Origin: Paenibacillus graminis
GTDB taxonomy: Bacteria > Bacillota > Bacilli > Paenibacillales > Paenibacillaceae
Direction of reading: 5' to 3'
Length of the DNA stretch: 64,000 nucleotides
Assembly (NCBI RefSeq): GCF_000758705.1
Contig: NZ_CP009287.1
Coordinates: forward strand, 1,550,001-1,614,000
A model generated the notes under the pieces. It did not search any database. It was not told where the DNA came from and saw nothing but the letters and a program-made list of their open reading frames with translations. Position 1 is the first letter of the stretch. Every line of letters starts with the position of its first letter. Positions 9,555 through 18,099 of the stretch are shown here, piece after piece. The translations under genes and the position numbers were made by a program.

Positions 9555-10337
9555 GTGGACACATTGGTATTTTTGGGAACTGGAGACGCCATGGGCGTAC
9601 CCCGGGTATATTGCAGCTGCGAGACCTGCATGGAGGCAAGAAGCAGCGGAGACAACGCCCGGCTGCGCTCCTCCGTGCTTATCGATAATGGCAGTGATTT
9701 CTGGGTCATTGACTGCGGGCCGGATTGGCGGCGGCAAATGGAGCTGCAGGGGCGGCGGAGCATGCGCAGGCTGCTGGTGACACATCCGCACTTCGATCAT
9801 ATCGGCGGACTGCCGGAATGGGCCGACAGCTGCCGCTGGATGGGGTACAGAGGGGAGCTCTATGCTCCGGCGGAGGTGATCCCAGTGATTCAGCGGCAGT
9901 ATCCGTGGCTTGGCGGACATATCGATATGATTCCGTGCGATGGCGGTCTTGAGCTGGATGGCTGGCAGGTCCGCACCTGGCGGGTTAACCACGGGAAGAA
10001 CGGCTACTCCTACGCCTACCGGCTGGAAAAGGACGGCTACGCCTGGGTCTATTGCCCGGACTCGATTTCGCTGGGACCGGAGGAGACAAAGCATATGCAT
10101 GGAGCAGATCTGCTGGTGCTGGGGACAAGCTTTTATTATGAATCCGCCGAGCTGTCCACCCGTTCGGTGTACGATATGACCGAAGCGGCAGAGCTGCTGG
10201 ACATCGTGGAGCCGGTCCGTGCGGTGTATACGCATATGTCGCATGATGTGGATATGAGAAAAGACTATATTCTGCCGGGGAATGTGACGCTCGCGGTAAC
10301 GGGGCTCAAGCTGCAGCTGGGTCACGGCAAAGGTTGA
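9555..10337 (+). CDS. MBL-fold metallo-hydrolase (PhnP-like)
   Basis: A 260-residue metallo-beta-lactamase-fold protein. The metal-binding motif HPHFDHIGG lies at about 77-85. Further ligand candidates are the histidine in RVNHGKNGYS and the late THMSHDV segment. The N-terminal FLGTGDAMGVPRVYCSCETC carries the paired cysteines seen in PhnP-type phosphodiesterases, which act on cyclic phosphates. A cyclic phosphodiesterase role is plausible but unproven. GTG 9555 is preferred over TTG 9549 because AGGAGGT lies 8 bases before it. Confidence 0.82.
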   Translation: MDTLVFLGTGDAMGVPRVYCSCETCMEARSSGDNARLRSSVLIDNGSDFWVIDCGPDWRRQMELQGRRSMRRLLVTHPHFDHIGGLPEWADSCRWMGYRGELYAPAEVIPVIQRQYPWLGGHIDMIPCDGGLELDGWQVRTWRVNHGKNGYSYAYRLEKDGYAWVYCPDSISLGPEETKHMHGADLLVLGTSFYYESAELSTRSVYDMTEAAELLDIVEPVRAVYTHMSHDVDMRKDYILPGNVTLAVTGLKLQLGHGKG

Positions 10338-10422
10338 GACTCATAGAGGAATTCCGGTTGTTTACGGAAGTCAGTCGGATTAGAACTCGAACTTTTGCTT
10401 GAGAGAAGCAGGTGAGCAGGTG

Positions 10423-10712
10423 TTAGTTGGAAAAAGGGAACTTATTTCCTTAAAAAATCAATGATTGAGAGATTTTAGTGGAAAAAGGGAACTTAATTGG
10501 GCAATATTACTCTTCCAGGAGCAAAATGAGCTGAATTAGTGCCCCTTTTTCCACTTCGCCTGGGGAGTACAGGGGATTCGAACGAATTAGTGCTCCTTTT
10601 TCCACTTCGCCTGGGGAGTACAGGGGATTCGAGCAAATTAGTGCCCCTTATTCCACTTAACTAATGGGGACTGTCCCAGGTTTCATGAAGGGTCCTCAGA
10701 CAACGCTAAACT
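10423..10712. repeat. Dispersed intergenic repeat family 1, copy 1
   Basis: Forward arms (AGTGGAAAAAGGGAACTTA, two copies near 10424 and 10478) are followed by opposed arms (AATTAGTG, 2-4 bases, CTTTTTCCACTT; three copies at about 10534-10658). The arms can form long A/T-rich stems. A 47-base unit beginning CGCCTGGGGAGTACAGGGG is tandemly repeated between the second-type arms. Related copies lie at 28.8, 40.7, 44.2 and 58.8 kb, all between genes. Confidence 0.75.
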
Positions 10713-10718
10713 GAAATC

Positions 10719-10766
10719 TAAAACGGCTGCGCCGTCCTTCACTGGACAACGTAGCCGTTTTATTTT
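10719..10766. terminator. Bidirectional terminator between the MBL gene and the SDR-luxS pair
   Basis: AAAACGGCTGCG pairs with CGTAGCCGTTTT (one G-U pair) across an inner mismatch and a further GTCC/GGAC stem. T-rich runs flank both sides, so it can serve the two convergent genes. Confidence 0.75.
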
Positions 10767-10776
10767 GTCGTGTCCG

Positions 10777-11547
10777 TTAATTCATCGTCATGCCGCCGGT
10801 CACGTTAATGGCCTGGCCCGTCATATAAGAGGCCAGCGGGCTGGCGAGGAACAATACCACATTGGCTACATCCTCCGGTTCGGCCGTCCGGCCCAGCGGC
10901 ACCTGCGAGCGGTCCTCGGCCAGAATATCCTCCGGCTGCATGCCGCGCAGGGCTGCACCTTCCACACGCTCGCGCCGCTTCATGTCTGTCTCGACGATGC
11001 CGGGACAGACGGCGTTCACCAGAATTTGCGCTTGGGCCAGCTCCAGCGCCATCACCTTGGTGAAGCCAAGCACAGCATGCTTGGACGCGACATAGTTGCC
11101 CATGCAGCGGTAGCCGTTTTTGCCTGCCTGTGAGGCAATATTGATGATGCGGCCGCCTCCGCCCTGGTGCAGCATTTGTCTGGCTCCCGCCTGGGAGACC
11201 AGATATACGCCTTTGGCGTTGATATCCATGACCTTGTCCCAGTCTTCCTCCCGGATATCCACGGCGTAATCCATCGTCGAGGTCCCGCTGTTGTTCACCA
11301 GGAAATCGACTCCGCCAAAAGCCTCCACAGCAGTGTCAATCAGCCGCGCAGCGTCCGCACTTACGGTAACATTCATCTGAATCTGCACCAGCCGGTCATG
11401 GATACGTTCAATGCCGGGGCGGCAGGCGATATCTCCGATAACTACATTCGCTCCGGCCTTAAGGAATAAATCAGCGATTCCCCTGCCGATTCCGGTGAGT
11501 CCTCCGGTTACAACAAGGGTTTTGCCGGCAAAGTCAATATTCAGCAT
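10777..11547 (-). CDS. SDR family NAD(P)-dependent oxidoreductase
   Basis: A 256-residue classical short-chain dehydrogenase. The cofactor motif is TGGLTGIGRGIA (about 14-25). The structural NNAG motif appears as NNSG, the active-site pair is YVASKHA, and the tail PLASYMTGQAINVTGG is typical. It probably oxidises or reduces an alcohol/ketone; the substrate is unknown. It follows luxS by 21 bases on the same strand and is likely co-transcribed with it. Confidence 0.9.
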   Translation of the reverse strand: MLNIDFAGKTLVVTGGLTGIGRGIADLFLKAGANVVIGDIACRPGIERIHDRLVQIQMNVTVSADAARLIDTAVEAFGGVDFLVNNSGTSTMDYAVDIREEDWDKVMDINAKGVYLVSQAGARQMLHQGGGGRIINIASQAGKNGYRCMGNYVASKHAVLGFTKVMALELAQAQILVNAVCPGIVETDMKRRERVEGAALRGMQPEDILAEDRSQVPLGRTAEPEDVANVVLFLASPLASYMTGQAINVTGGMTMN

Positions 11548-11568
11548 CGTATGAAGGTTCCTTTCAGG

Positions 11569-12024
11569 CTAGCTGCGGAAGGGATCATCACTGATGCCGG
11601 CCTCCAGCACAAGTCTGGCGTATTCCTTAGCGCTGAACAGGGAGTGGTCTTTATAGTTGCCGCATTCCAGTGCGGACACAGCCGGCACATGCTCGGTTTC
11701 CAGCACTTTATGCAGGACCTTGGTCAGTGCAGCGGCAACATCGGCCGGATCATGCTCATCCCAGATGATCAGATAAAAGCCGGTTCTGCAACCCATCGGA
11801 GAGATATCAATGATTCCCTCGAGCTCGTCACGCAGGTAGGTAGCCAGCAGATGCTCCAGCGTATGGACTGCTGCCGTGGGCAGAGCGTCGGCATTCGGCT
11901 GCAGGAAGCGCAGATCATATTTTTGAATGGTGCTGCCTTTCTCGTTCTTCTCCGTCCCTGCGACCCGCACATAAGGGGCCTTTACCTTCGTATGATCCAA
12001 TTGGAAACTTTCAACTTTTGCCAT
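11569..12024 (-). CDS. luxS: S-ribosylhomocysteine lyase
   Basis: A 151-residue protein of standard LuxS length. It cleaves S-ribosylhomocysteine to homocysteine and the autoinducer-2 precursor, completing the activated methyl cycle. The metal site HTLEH (His54, Glu57, His58) with Cys121 in ECGNY, and the catalytic MGCRTGF (Cys79), are all present. AAGGAAGAGG precedes the ATG. It lies divergently from the methionine operon, and mtnN in that operon supplies its substrate from S-adenosylhomocysteine. Confidence 0.98.
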   Translation of the reverse strand: MAKVESFQLDHTKVKAPYVRVAGTEKNEKGSTIQKYDLRFLQPNADALPTAAVHTLEHLLATYLRDELEGIIDISPMGCRTGFYLIIWDEHDPADVAAALTKVLHKVLETEHVPAVSALECGNYKDHSLFSAKEYARLVLEAGISDDPFRS

Positions 12025-12089
12025 GTGTTCCTCTTCCTTTCGGCCTTTTCATATCAAACTATCACAATGAATAAGAGAAGTAAATAGTT

Positions 12090-12153
12090 AATCCAAGTAT
12101 ACTAATCTGCTTAATTAAAATGTGTTGACACGTATATTAATGCATTGTAAGAT
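12090..12153 (+). promoter_or_regulatory. Promoter and putative operator of the methionine operon
   Basis: TTGACA (12125-12130), a 17-base spacer and TAAGAT (12148-12153) form a good sigma-A promoter. Just upstream lies CCAAGTATACTAAT (12093-12106), which matches 13 of 14 bases of the element before cysT. The leader of about 55 bases is too short for an S-box riboswitch, so control is more likely by a DNA-binding repressor or activator (CymR-like, inferred). Confidence 0.6.
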
Positions 12154-12210
12154 ATGAATCAAATTAATTCACATCAACTTACTAGGAATAATAGGGGGAG
12201 AAACATCCGT

Positions 12211-13062
12211 ATGAAGAAAACATGGATTCATTCAACGTTGCTGGTCGTCGCCGTCGCTTTATTTACTGCCGGATGCGGCAATGACAGGGAAGCTTCCGGT
12301 GCTGGCAGCAATTCCTCCGCACAAGAGAAGAAAACACTGAAGATCAGCTTTAATCCCGGACCTTACAGCGACCAGTTCAAGAACGGCGTTGCGCCTTATC
12401 TGGAGAAGAAGGGCTATACCATTACCTATAAAGAGTTCACGGACGGCATTCAGCCCAATGTGGCGGTAGCGAACGGCGAAATTGATGCCAACGTGTTCCA
12501 GCATTCGTTATATCTGCAGTCGATTAATGAGCGGGAAAAAATAGATCTGGCGGGTGTAGTGCAGGTGCCGACTCCTCCAATGGGGCTGTATTCCAAAAAA
12601 CATGACAGCCTGGATGAAGTGAAGGATGGCGATCAGGTCAATCTGCCGAATGAACCGGTAAATATGCTCCGGGCACTGAATGTGCTGAAGGATGTGGGCT
12701 GGATTACACTGAAAGACAACATTGATCCTTTACAGACTTCGCTGGCTGACATTACCTCGAATCCGCACAACCTGAAGTTTATTGCCACCGAGCCGGCACA
12801 GGGGCCGCGGGCGCTGGAGGATGTGGATTATGCCGCGATTCAGGGGAACTTCGCCGTATCGAATAACATCAAGCTGACTACGGCCCTGCAGCTGGAGAAT
12901 ATGACTGATCCGTTCACGAATATCGTGGCAGTGGACAGCAAGAACAAGGATGCTCAATTTGTTAAGGATATCATCGAAGGGTACCATTCGGATGAATTCC
13001 AGAAATACATCAAGTCGAACCCGGATTATGAAGGCTACAAGCTGCCGGCGTATTTTAAATAA
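12211..13062 (+). CDS. metQ: Methionine ABC transporter substrate-binding lipoprotein (MetQ/NlpA)
   Basis: A 283-residue NlpA-family lipoprotein. A short signal ends in the lipobox LFTAGC (Cys22). The mature domain begins KKTLKISFNPGPYSDQFKN and includes ANVFQHSLYLQS, matching D/L-methionine-binding proteins. The frame extends upstream to 12154, but ATG 12211 starts the signal peptide and has GGGGGAG about 10 bases before it. It is the first gene of the metQ-aminotransferase-metN-metI group. Confidence 0.93.
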   Translation: MKKTWIHSTLLVVAVALFTAGCGNDREASGAGSNSSAQEKKTLKISFNPGPYSDQFKNGVAPYLEKKGYTITYKEFTDGIQPNVAVANGEIDANVFQHSLYLQSINEREKIDLAGVVQVPTPPMGLYSKKHDSLDEVKDGDQVNLPNEPVNMLRALNVLKDVGWITLKDNIDPLQTSLADITSNPHNLKFIATEPAQGPRALEDVDYAAIQGNFAVSNNIKLTTALQLENMTDPFTNIVAVDSKNKDAQFVKDIIEGYHSDEFQKYIKSNPDYEGYKLPAYFK

Positions 13063-13149
13063 TAATACCCTTCCGATCTGTCATTCCTCTTCAGCGGGGA
13101 GTGGCAGATCATTGTCTATTCCAAAGAATTTGCGAAGAGGTGCAAGAGC

Positions 13150-14364
13150 ATGGATTTTATACCCTCCAGAAACGTCACAGAGCTTCCCGGTAATTATTTC
13201 AACGCTATGAAAGCCAAAATCGCCTTATACCGCAGCAGAGGAATCGATGTCATTGATCTGGCCAGCGGCAATCCCGACCAGCCGACGCCGGAACATATTG
13301 TTGCCGCCTTGAAGGAGGCGGTCGACAAGCCGGAGAATCAGGGCTACCCGCCCTTTTATGGCAAAAGCGCTACGCTTGAAGCCATCGCTGCTTTTTATCA
13401 GCGTGAATATGGGGTGGATCTTGACCCCGAGACGGAAGTCGCAGTGTTCAGCGGTTCAGGAATCGGGGTGGTCGGCATTCCGCAGAGCCTGCTGAATCCG
13501 GGAGATCTGCTGCTGACGGTGGACCCCGCCTATCCGGCCTATCACGCGGCGGCCGCCTTAGCCGGAGCCCGTGTTCATACGATCCCCGTCCATGAAGCCG
13601 AGGGCTTCCTACCTGATTACGGGACAGTTCCGGAAGAATTAGCCCGTCAGGTCAAGCTGCTGATGCTGAACTATCCCAACAATCCGACGGGGGCGGTGGC
13701 TACGGCGGATTTCTATGAGCGGACGCTTGCTTTTGCGGCCCGTTATCGATTTCCGGTGCTGAACGATTTCGCATACGGGGCTTTTGGCTTTGACGGCCAT
13801 AAGCCGGTCAGTCTGCTGCAGCAGCCGGGCGGCAAGGAATATGGCATTGAGACCTATACGGCCTCCAAAACGTTCAACATGGCCGGCTGGCGCTTCGGAT
13901 TTGCCGTGGGCAACGCCTCGATTATCGCGGCACTGAAGCATTATCACACCCAGGCGTACAGCACGGTGTTCGGTGCAGTGCAGGATGCGGCGGCGGCCGC
14001 GCTGCTGGGTCCGCAGGAGGGGGTTGCAGAGCTTGGCAGACTGTATGAGCGGCGGCGTGATGTGCTGGTCGCCAGACTTCGGGAGCTGGGTTGGGAGATC
14101 AACGCTCCGCAGGGCACCTTTTTTGCCTGGTTCAGAGTCCCGGAAGGCTATACAGCGGCGTCTTTCGCCGCATGTCTGCTGGATGAGGCGCAGGTTGCCG
14201 TCGCTGAAGGCGGCGGTTTTGGAGCGCAGGGTCGCGAATATGTGCGGGTCAGCCTCGTGAACAGCGAGGACAAGCTGAACGAAGCCGTTGACCGGATTGC
14301 GGCAGCGGGCATTTTCAAACGGGTCAAGTTATCGGCAGGTCAGGAGGCGGTGCGCCATGATTGA
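13150..14364 (+). CDS. PLP-dependent class I/II aminotransferase
   Basis: A 404-residue fold-type I enzyme. It has a cofactor-anchoring NYPNNPTGA (about 175-183) and the Schiff-base lysine in ASKTFNMAGWRFGF (Lys240). It resembles the PatC/DAP-aminotransferase-like group. It lies inside a methionine uptake operon beside mtnN, so a role in converting 4-methylthio-2-oxobutyrate to methionine, or in methionine breakdown, is a reasonable inference. Its last codons overlap the metN start by 8 bases. Confidence 0.88.
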   Translation: MDFIPSRNVTELPGNYFNAMKAKIALYRSRGIDVIDLASGNPDQPTPEHIVAALKEAVDKPENQGYPPFYGKSATLEAIAAFYQREYGVDLDPETEVAVFSGSGIGVVGIPQSLLNPGDLLLTVDPAYPAYHAAAALAGARVHTIPVHEAEGFLPDYGTVPEELARQVKLLMLNYPNNPTGAVATADFYERTLAFAARYRFPVLNDFAYGAFGFDGHKPVSLLQQPGGKEYGIETYTASKTFNMAGWRFGFAVGNASIIAALKHYHTQAYSTVFGAVQDAAAAALLGPQEGVAELGRLYERRRDVLVARLRELGWEINAPQGTFFAWFRVPEGYTAASFAACLLDEAQVAVAEGGGFGAQGREYVRVSLVNSEDKLNEAVDRIAAAGIFKRVKLSAGQEAVRHD

Positions 14365-15376
14365 GATTAAAAATGTATACAAAACCTTTGAACGCAAAGG
14401 CCAGTCCATTGAAGCCCTGCGCGGCGTCAGCATAAGTATTGCCAGAGGGGACATTTACGGCGTTATCGGCTACAGCGGGGCCGGCAAAAGCACGCTGATC
14501 CGCCTGGTCAACGCGCTGGAAAGGCCCACTTCCGGGGAAGTGCTGGTGGAAGGCCAGGATCTTGCAGGCTATAATCCGGCAGAGCTGCGGCAGGCCAAAA
14601 AGAACATCGGGATGATCTTTCAGCATTTCAATCTGCTGGAATCCAAAACCGTGTTCGACAACATCGCCATTCCGCTGGTGCTGCTGAAGCGAAGCAAACA
14701 GGAAATCCGCGAGCGGGTGACCGAACTGCTTGAATTCACGGGACTCGGGGATAAAGCGCACAGCTACCCTAAGGAACTATCAGGCGGGCAAAAGCAGCGG
14801 GTCGGCATTGCCCGGGCGCTGGCGAGCAATCCCTCCATTCTGCTCTGCGATGAGGCAACTTCGGCGCTTGATCCGCAGACAACCAAGTCAATTCTGGAGC
14901 TGCTCCAAAAAATTAACGAAGAGTACAACATTACGATCATGATCATCACCCATGAAATGGCTGTCATTCAGCAGATCTGTAACAAGGTGGCCGTCATGGA
15001 GCGCGGGGAAATTATCGAACAGGGCAATGTGCTGGATGTGTTCGGGAGTCCGCATCATCCGACGACGCAGAGCTTTGTGCAGACGGTTATACACAACAGT
15101 GTGCCGCAGAGCGTGCTGCATACCCTGAAGGCGGAAAGCGGACGGCGGCTGTTCAAGCTGAAGTTTGTCGGCGGGGCGGCTTCGGAGCCGATCATCAACA
15201 GCCTCATCCGCAGGTATGAGGTGGATGTAAATATTCTGTTCGCCAATATGACGGAGATCCAAAATACAACGCTGGGCAATATGATTCTGCAGATGCACGG
15301 CGACCATACAGTGATTGACCGGGCAGCGGATTTTATCGTCAGTCAGGGCGTTGAGATCACGGAGGTGGAAGCTTAA
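14357..15376 (+). CDS. metN: Methionine ABC transporter ATP-binding protein MetN
   Basis: A 339-residue ATPase. Walker A is GYSGAGKST (about 37-45), the signature is LSGGQKQR, Walker B is ILLCDEATSALD and the switch region is ITHEMAV. The C-terminal 90 residues (from about FKLKFVGG) form the NIL domain, which binds methionine and inhibits transport when it is plentiful. ATG 14357 has AGGAGG 9 bases upstream and overlaps the preceding stop. It is directly followed by metI with no gap. Confidence 0.95.
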   Translation: MIEIKNVYKTFERKGQSIEALRGVSISIARGDIYGVIGYSGAGKSTLIRLVNALERPTSGEVLVEGQDLAGYNPAELRQAKKNIGMIFQHFNLLESKTVFDNIAIPLVLLKRSKQEIRERVTELLEFTGLGDKAHSYPKELSGGQKQRVGIARALASNPSILLCDEATSALDPQTTKSILELLQKINEEYNITIMIITHEMAVIQQICNKVAVMERGEIIEQGNVLDVFGSPHHPTTQSFVQTVIHNSVPQSVLHTLKAESGRRLFKLKFVGGAASEPIINSLIRRYEVDVNILFANMTEIQNTTLGNMILQMHGDHTVIDRAADFIVSQGVEITEVEA

Positions 15377-16036
15377 ATGTTCGATTCAGTGATTACTTCG
15401 GAGCAGCTGTTTCAAGCGCTGAGGGAAACTGTAGTTATGGTGGGCGTGTCGTTGTTTTTCGGGGCGCTGCTGGGGATACCGGTTGGCATCATTCTGGTGA
15501 TTACGCGTCCGGGCGGTGTGATGGAGAACCGGTTTGTGTACGCGGTCCTTAATCCGGTCATTAACATCATCCGTTCGCTGCCGTTTATTATTCTGCTTGT
15601 GGCCATTATTCCTTTTACAAGACTTCTGGTGCATACGTCGATCGGTACCAGCGCTGCGATTGTGCCGCTTGTTGTATATGTTGCCCCTTATATAGCACGG
15701 CTGGTGGAAAATTCTTTGCTTGAGGTCAGCCCTGGAATTATGGAAGCTGCAGAAGCGATGGGCGCGACTACTTTTCAGGTCATTTGGCATTTTCTGCTCC
15801 CCGAGGCTTTTGGTTCATTGATTCTGACGATGACAACTGCGACGATCGGACTGATCGGGGCTACCGCAATGGCTGGCACTGTGGGCGGCGGGGGGATTGG
15901 CGATTTGGCGATCTCCTATGGCTACCAGCGGTTTGATACCTTTGTGATGATTGTGACTGTGGCGATTCTGATTATTTTTGTCCAGGGCATTCAGTCCGCA
16001 GGGAACCGGCTGGCCCGCAAAGCCCGCCGCGGGTAA
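15377..16036 (+). CDS. metI: Methionine ABC transporter permease MetI
   Basis: A 219-residue permease with five or so membrane helices. The EAA-type loop is EAAEAMGATTFQVIWHFLLPEA (about 131-152) and the GATAMAGTVGGGGIGDLAISYGYQRF segment is diagnostic of MetI. Together with MetN and MetQ it forms the complete D/L-methionine importer. Its start is immediately adjacent to the metN stop. Confidence 0.95.
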   Translation: MFDSVITSEQLFQALRETVVMVGVSLFFGALLGIPVGIILVITRPGGVMENRFVYAVLNPVINIIRSLPFIILLVAIIPFTRLLVHTSIGTSAAIVPLVVYVAPYIARLVENSLLEVSPGIMEAAEAMGATTFQVIWHFLLPEAFGSLILTMTTATIGLIGATAMAGTVGGGGIGDLAISYGYQRFDTFVMIVTVAILIIFVQGIQSAGNRLARKARRG

Positions 16037-16057
16037 GCGCGGAACACGGAAGGGGAT

Positions 16058-17185
16058 ATGCTAGTGGAACCGCAGATTATTGTGCGCGCCGCGCCGCAGG
16101 AGTTCATTTGCAGGCCGGGCAGCTGGGGCAGTCTGGAACAGCATCTGCAGAAAAGAGGAATCCGCCGTGTGCTGGTGGTGCGCGGAAACAGGTCTTGGAC
16201 GGCGGCTGAGCCGTATTGGCCGCAGTTGAAAGAGACAGAGGTGCACTACCATGTGTACAGCGGAGAATGCACCTACCGCGAGCGTGATGTCATTGCCGGC
16301 TATGCGTCAGAGCATCAGCTTGAGGCGGTCATCGCCGTGGGCGGCGGGAAGATTACCGATCTGGTGAAATCGGCAGCGGCCCAGCTGAAGCTGCCGGCCA
16401 TTATTCTTCCGACCCTGGCTGCGACCTGTGCAGCCTGGTCCTCGCTCAGTGTGATGTACGATGAGCAGGGGGCGTTCATCCGCTTTGAGGTTTTTGCCAG
16501 CAGCAATGCGCTGGTGCTGCTGGACCCGGCAGTCATTGCCGCTTCGCCGTCAGAGCTGCTGGCCGCCGGAATCGGCGATACCCTGGCGAAGTGGTATGAG
16601 GCGGATGTCATCATCAGACATCTGGAGGCACCGCCGGTTGAGGTGGAGTTGGCCTGGGATGCGGCGCGGAGATGCCGCGAAAACCTGCTCCGCTACAGCA
16701 GCGCGGCGCTTGCTGCTGTGCGGTCAGGAGAGTTGAATGATGCCCTGACCCGGACAGCCGAAACGATCATTATGGTCGCCGGGCTTGTGGGCGGATTCGG
16801 CGAGGATTATGGCCGCACCGCAGGCGCCCATTCGGTGCATGATGCGCTGACAGCCATCCCGGAGACACACCGTCTGCTGCATGGCAGCAAGGTAGCTTAC
16901 GGTGTGCTGGTGCAGCTGGCGCTGGAAGGGAACTGGCCGGAGATTGACGGGCTGCTGCCCTTTTATCAGGAGCTGGGCCTGCCGACCAGTCTTAAGGCCA
17001 TGGGGCTGGACCACTTGACGAGGGAAGAATTGCTGAAGCTGGGTGAAAGGGCTGCTGTACCCGAAGCTTCCATCCATATGATGCCCCGCTTAATTACCGC
17101 TGACGCGGTAGCGGATGCGGTGGCAGAGCTGGAGGAATACATAACGGCTGGTCAGAGTCAGACAAAAGGAGCAAGCATCTTATGA
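16058..17185 (+). CDS. Iron-containing alcohol dehydrogenase family protein (GldA/HcxA-like)
   Basis: A 375-residue dehydroquinate-synthase-like-fold dehydrogenase. It has the NAD-binding GGGK motif (AVGGGKITD), LPTLAATCAAWSSLSV as in glycerol dehydrogenase, and metal-ligand candidates in GIGDTLAKWYEA, AGAHSVHDAL and HGSKVAYG. In E. coli the related HcxA (YbdH) reduces 2-oxo acids and is encoded near a methionine aminotransferase gene. Here it also sits with an aminotransferase in a methionine operon, so 2-oxo-4-methylthiobutyrate is a candidate substrate (inference). It overlaps mtnN by 4 bases. Confidence 0.82.
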   Translation: MLVEPQIIVRAAPQEFICRPGSWGSLEQHLQKRGIRRVLVVRGNRSWTAAEPYWPQLKETEVHYHVYSGECTYRERDVIAGYASEHQLEAVIAVGGGKITDLVKSAAAQLKLPAIILPTLAATCAAWSSLSVMYDEQGAFIRFEVFASSNALVLLDPAVIAASPSELLAAGIGDTLAKWYEADVIIRHLEAPPVEVELAWDAARRCRENLLRYSSAALAAVRSGELNDALTRTAETIIMVAGLVGGFGEDYGRTAGAHSVHDALTAIPETHRLLHGSKVAYGVLVQLALEGNWPEIDGLLPFYQELGLPTSLKAMGLDHLTREELLKLGERAAVPEASIHMMPRLITADAVADAVAELEEYITAGQSQTKGASIL

Positions 17186-17901
17186 GTATAGCGATTATCG
17201 GAGCCATGGAAGAAGAAGTAGCCCCGCTGCTGCCGAAGCTGAGGGATGTCCGCAGCCTGAAGGCGGGCGGGGGAAAGCTGTATGCCGGAGTGCTGGACGG
17301 GCAGGAGGTAGTGCTGCTTCAGTCGGGCATCGGCAAGGTCAATGCGGCAATGACCACCACGCTGCTGCTGGAGCGGTTCCACTGTGAGCTGATCATCAAC
17401 ACCGGGGCGGCTGGCGGTCTGGCTGCTGACCTGAAGGTTGGCGATGTAGTCATCGCCGAGGAGCTGGTCTACAGCGATGTGGATGCCACGGCCTTCAGCT
17501 ATGCCTACGGGCAGGTGCCGCAGATGCCGCAGCGTTATCCGGCAGCGGCCGGGCTGCTTGCACAGGCGCGGAAGCTTGTCCGGCGCGGCGTTAGGCAGGA
17601 GCAGATTGTTACGGGGCTGATTACGACAGCCGATTCTTTTATCAGCGATCCGGAGCGGGCAATGTCCATTGTCAGCCGGTTCCCGGAGGCGAAAGCGACG
17701 GATATGGAAGGTGCGGCGATTGCCCAGACGGCCTATCAATCCGGTGTTCCTTTTCTGGCGGTCCGCGCCATATCGGATATTGCCGGCTCCGGGGCGGCCG
17801 GATTGTTCAAATCCCATCTGGAGCTGGCTGCGGCAAACTCGGCTGAGGTGGTGCTGGAGATTCTCTCCCGGTATAAGCCGCCTGAAAGCTTTGGAATCTA
17901 A
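17182..17901 (+). CDS. mtnN: 5'-methylthioadenosine/S-adenosylhomocysteine nucleosidase
   Basis: A 239-residue nucleosidase. It starts IAIIGAMEEEVAPLL, carries NTGAAGGL and the ligand-binding, catalytic ATDMEGAAIAQTA segment, and ends in the ISDIAGSGAA region. It hydrolyses methylthioadenosine and S-adenosylhomocysteine, releasing adenine. The S-ribosylhomocysteine it makes is the substrate of LuxS, encoded at the other side of this cluster. Translation is coupled to the preceding gene by an ATGA overlap. Confidence 0.96.
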   Translation: MSIAIIGAMEEEVAPLLPKLRDVRSLKAGGGKLYAGVLDGQEVVLLQSGIGKVNAAMTTTLLLERFHCELIINTGAAGGLAADLKVGDVVIAEELVYSDVDATAFSYAYGQVPQMPQRYPAAAGLLAQARKLVRRGVRQEQIVTGLITTADSFISDPERAMSIVSRFPEAKATDMEGAAIAQTAYQSGVPFLAVRAISDIAGSGAAGLFKSHLELAAANSAEVVLEILSRYKPPESFGI

Positions 17902-17904
17902 AGA

Positions 17905-17938
17905 GAACCGTCTTTCAACTTGGGAGACGGTTTTTATT
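17905..17938 (+). terminator. Terminator of the methionine operon
   Basis: AACCGTCT and AGACGGTT form an 8-base-pair stem immediately followed by TTTTTA. Confidence 0.85.
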
Positions 17939-18099
17939 TGTGTGCGTAATGAAGCAGCCAAGATGGTCCATAAGCCTTCAATGTCTTGTGACTCCGCATA
18001 TTAAACCGCATTTCCAAGATAGATAACTGCCATTATAATAGGAATATTCTGTTGAAAAATTAAAATCCGCACTAATTGCGCAGGAGGCTGAATACTGTC

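Noticed and set aside
9187..9780. A 197-codon plus-strand open frame
   Set aside because: It runs through the family 2 repeat array and into the metallo-hydrolase gene in another frame. It is Cys/Trp-rich with no recognisable domain.
12025..12210. S-box (SAM-I) riboswitch before metQ
   Set aside because: The promoter at 12125 leaves a leader of only about 55 bases, and none of the S-box conserved blocks or a terminator is present.
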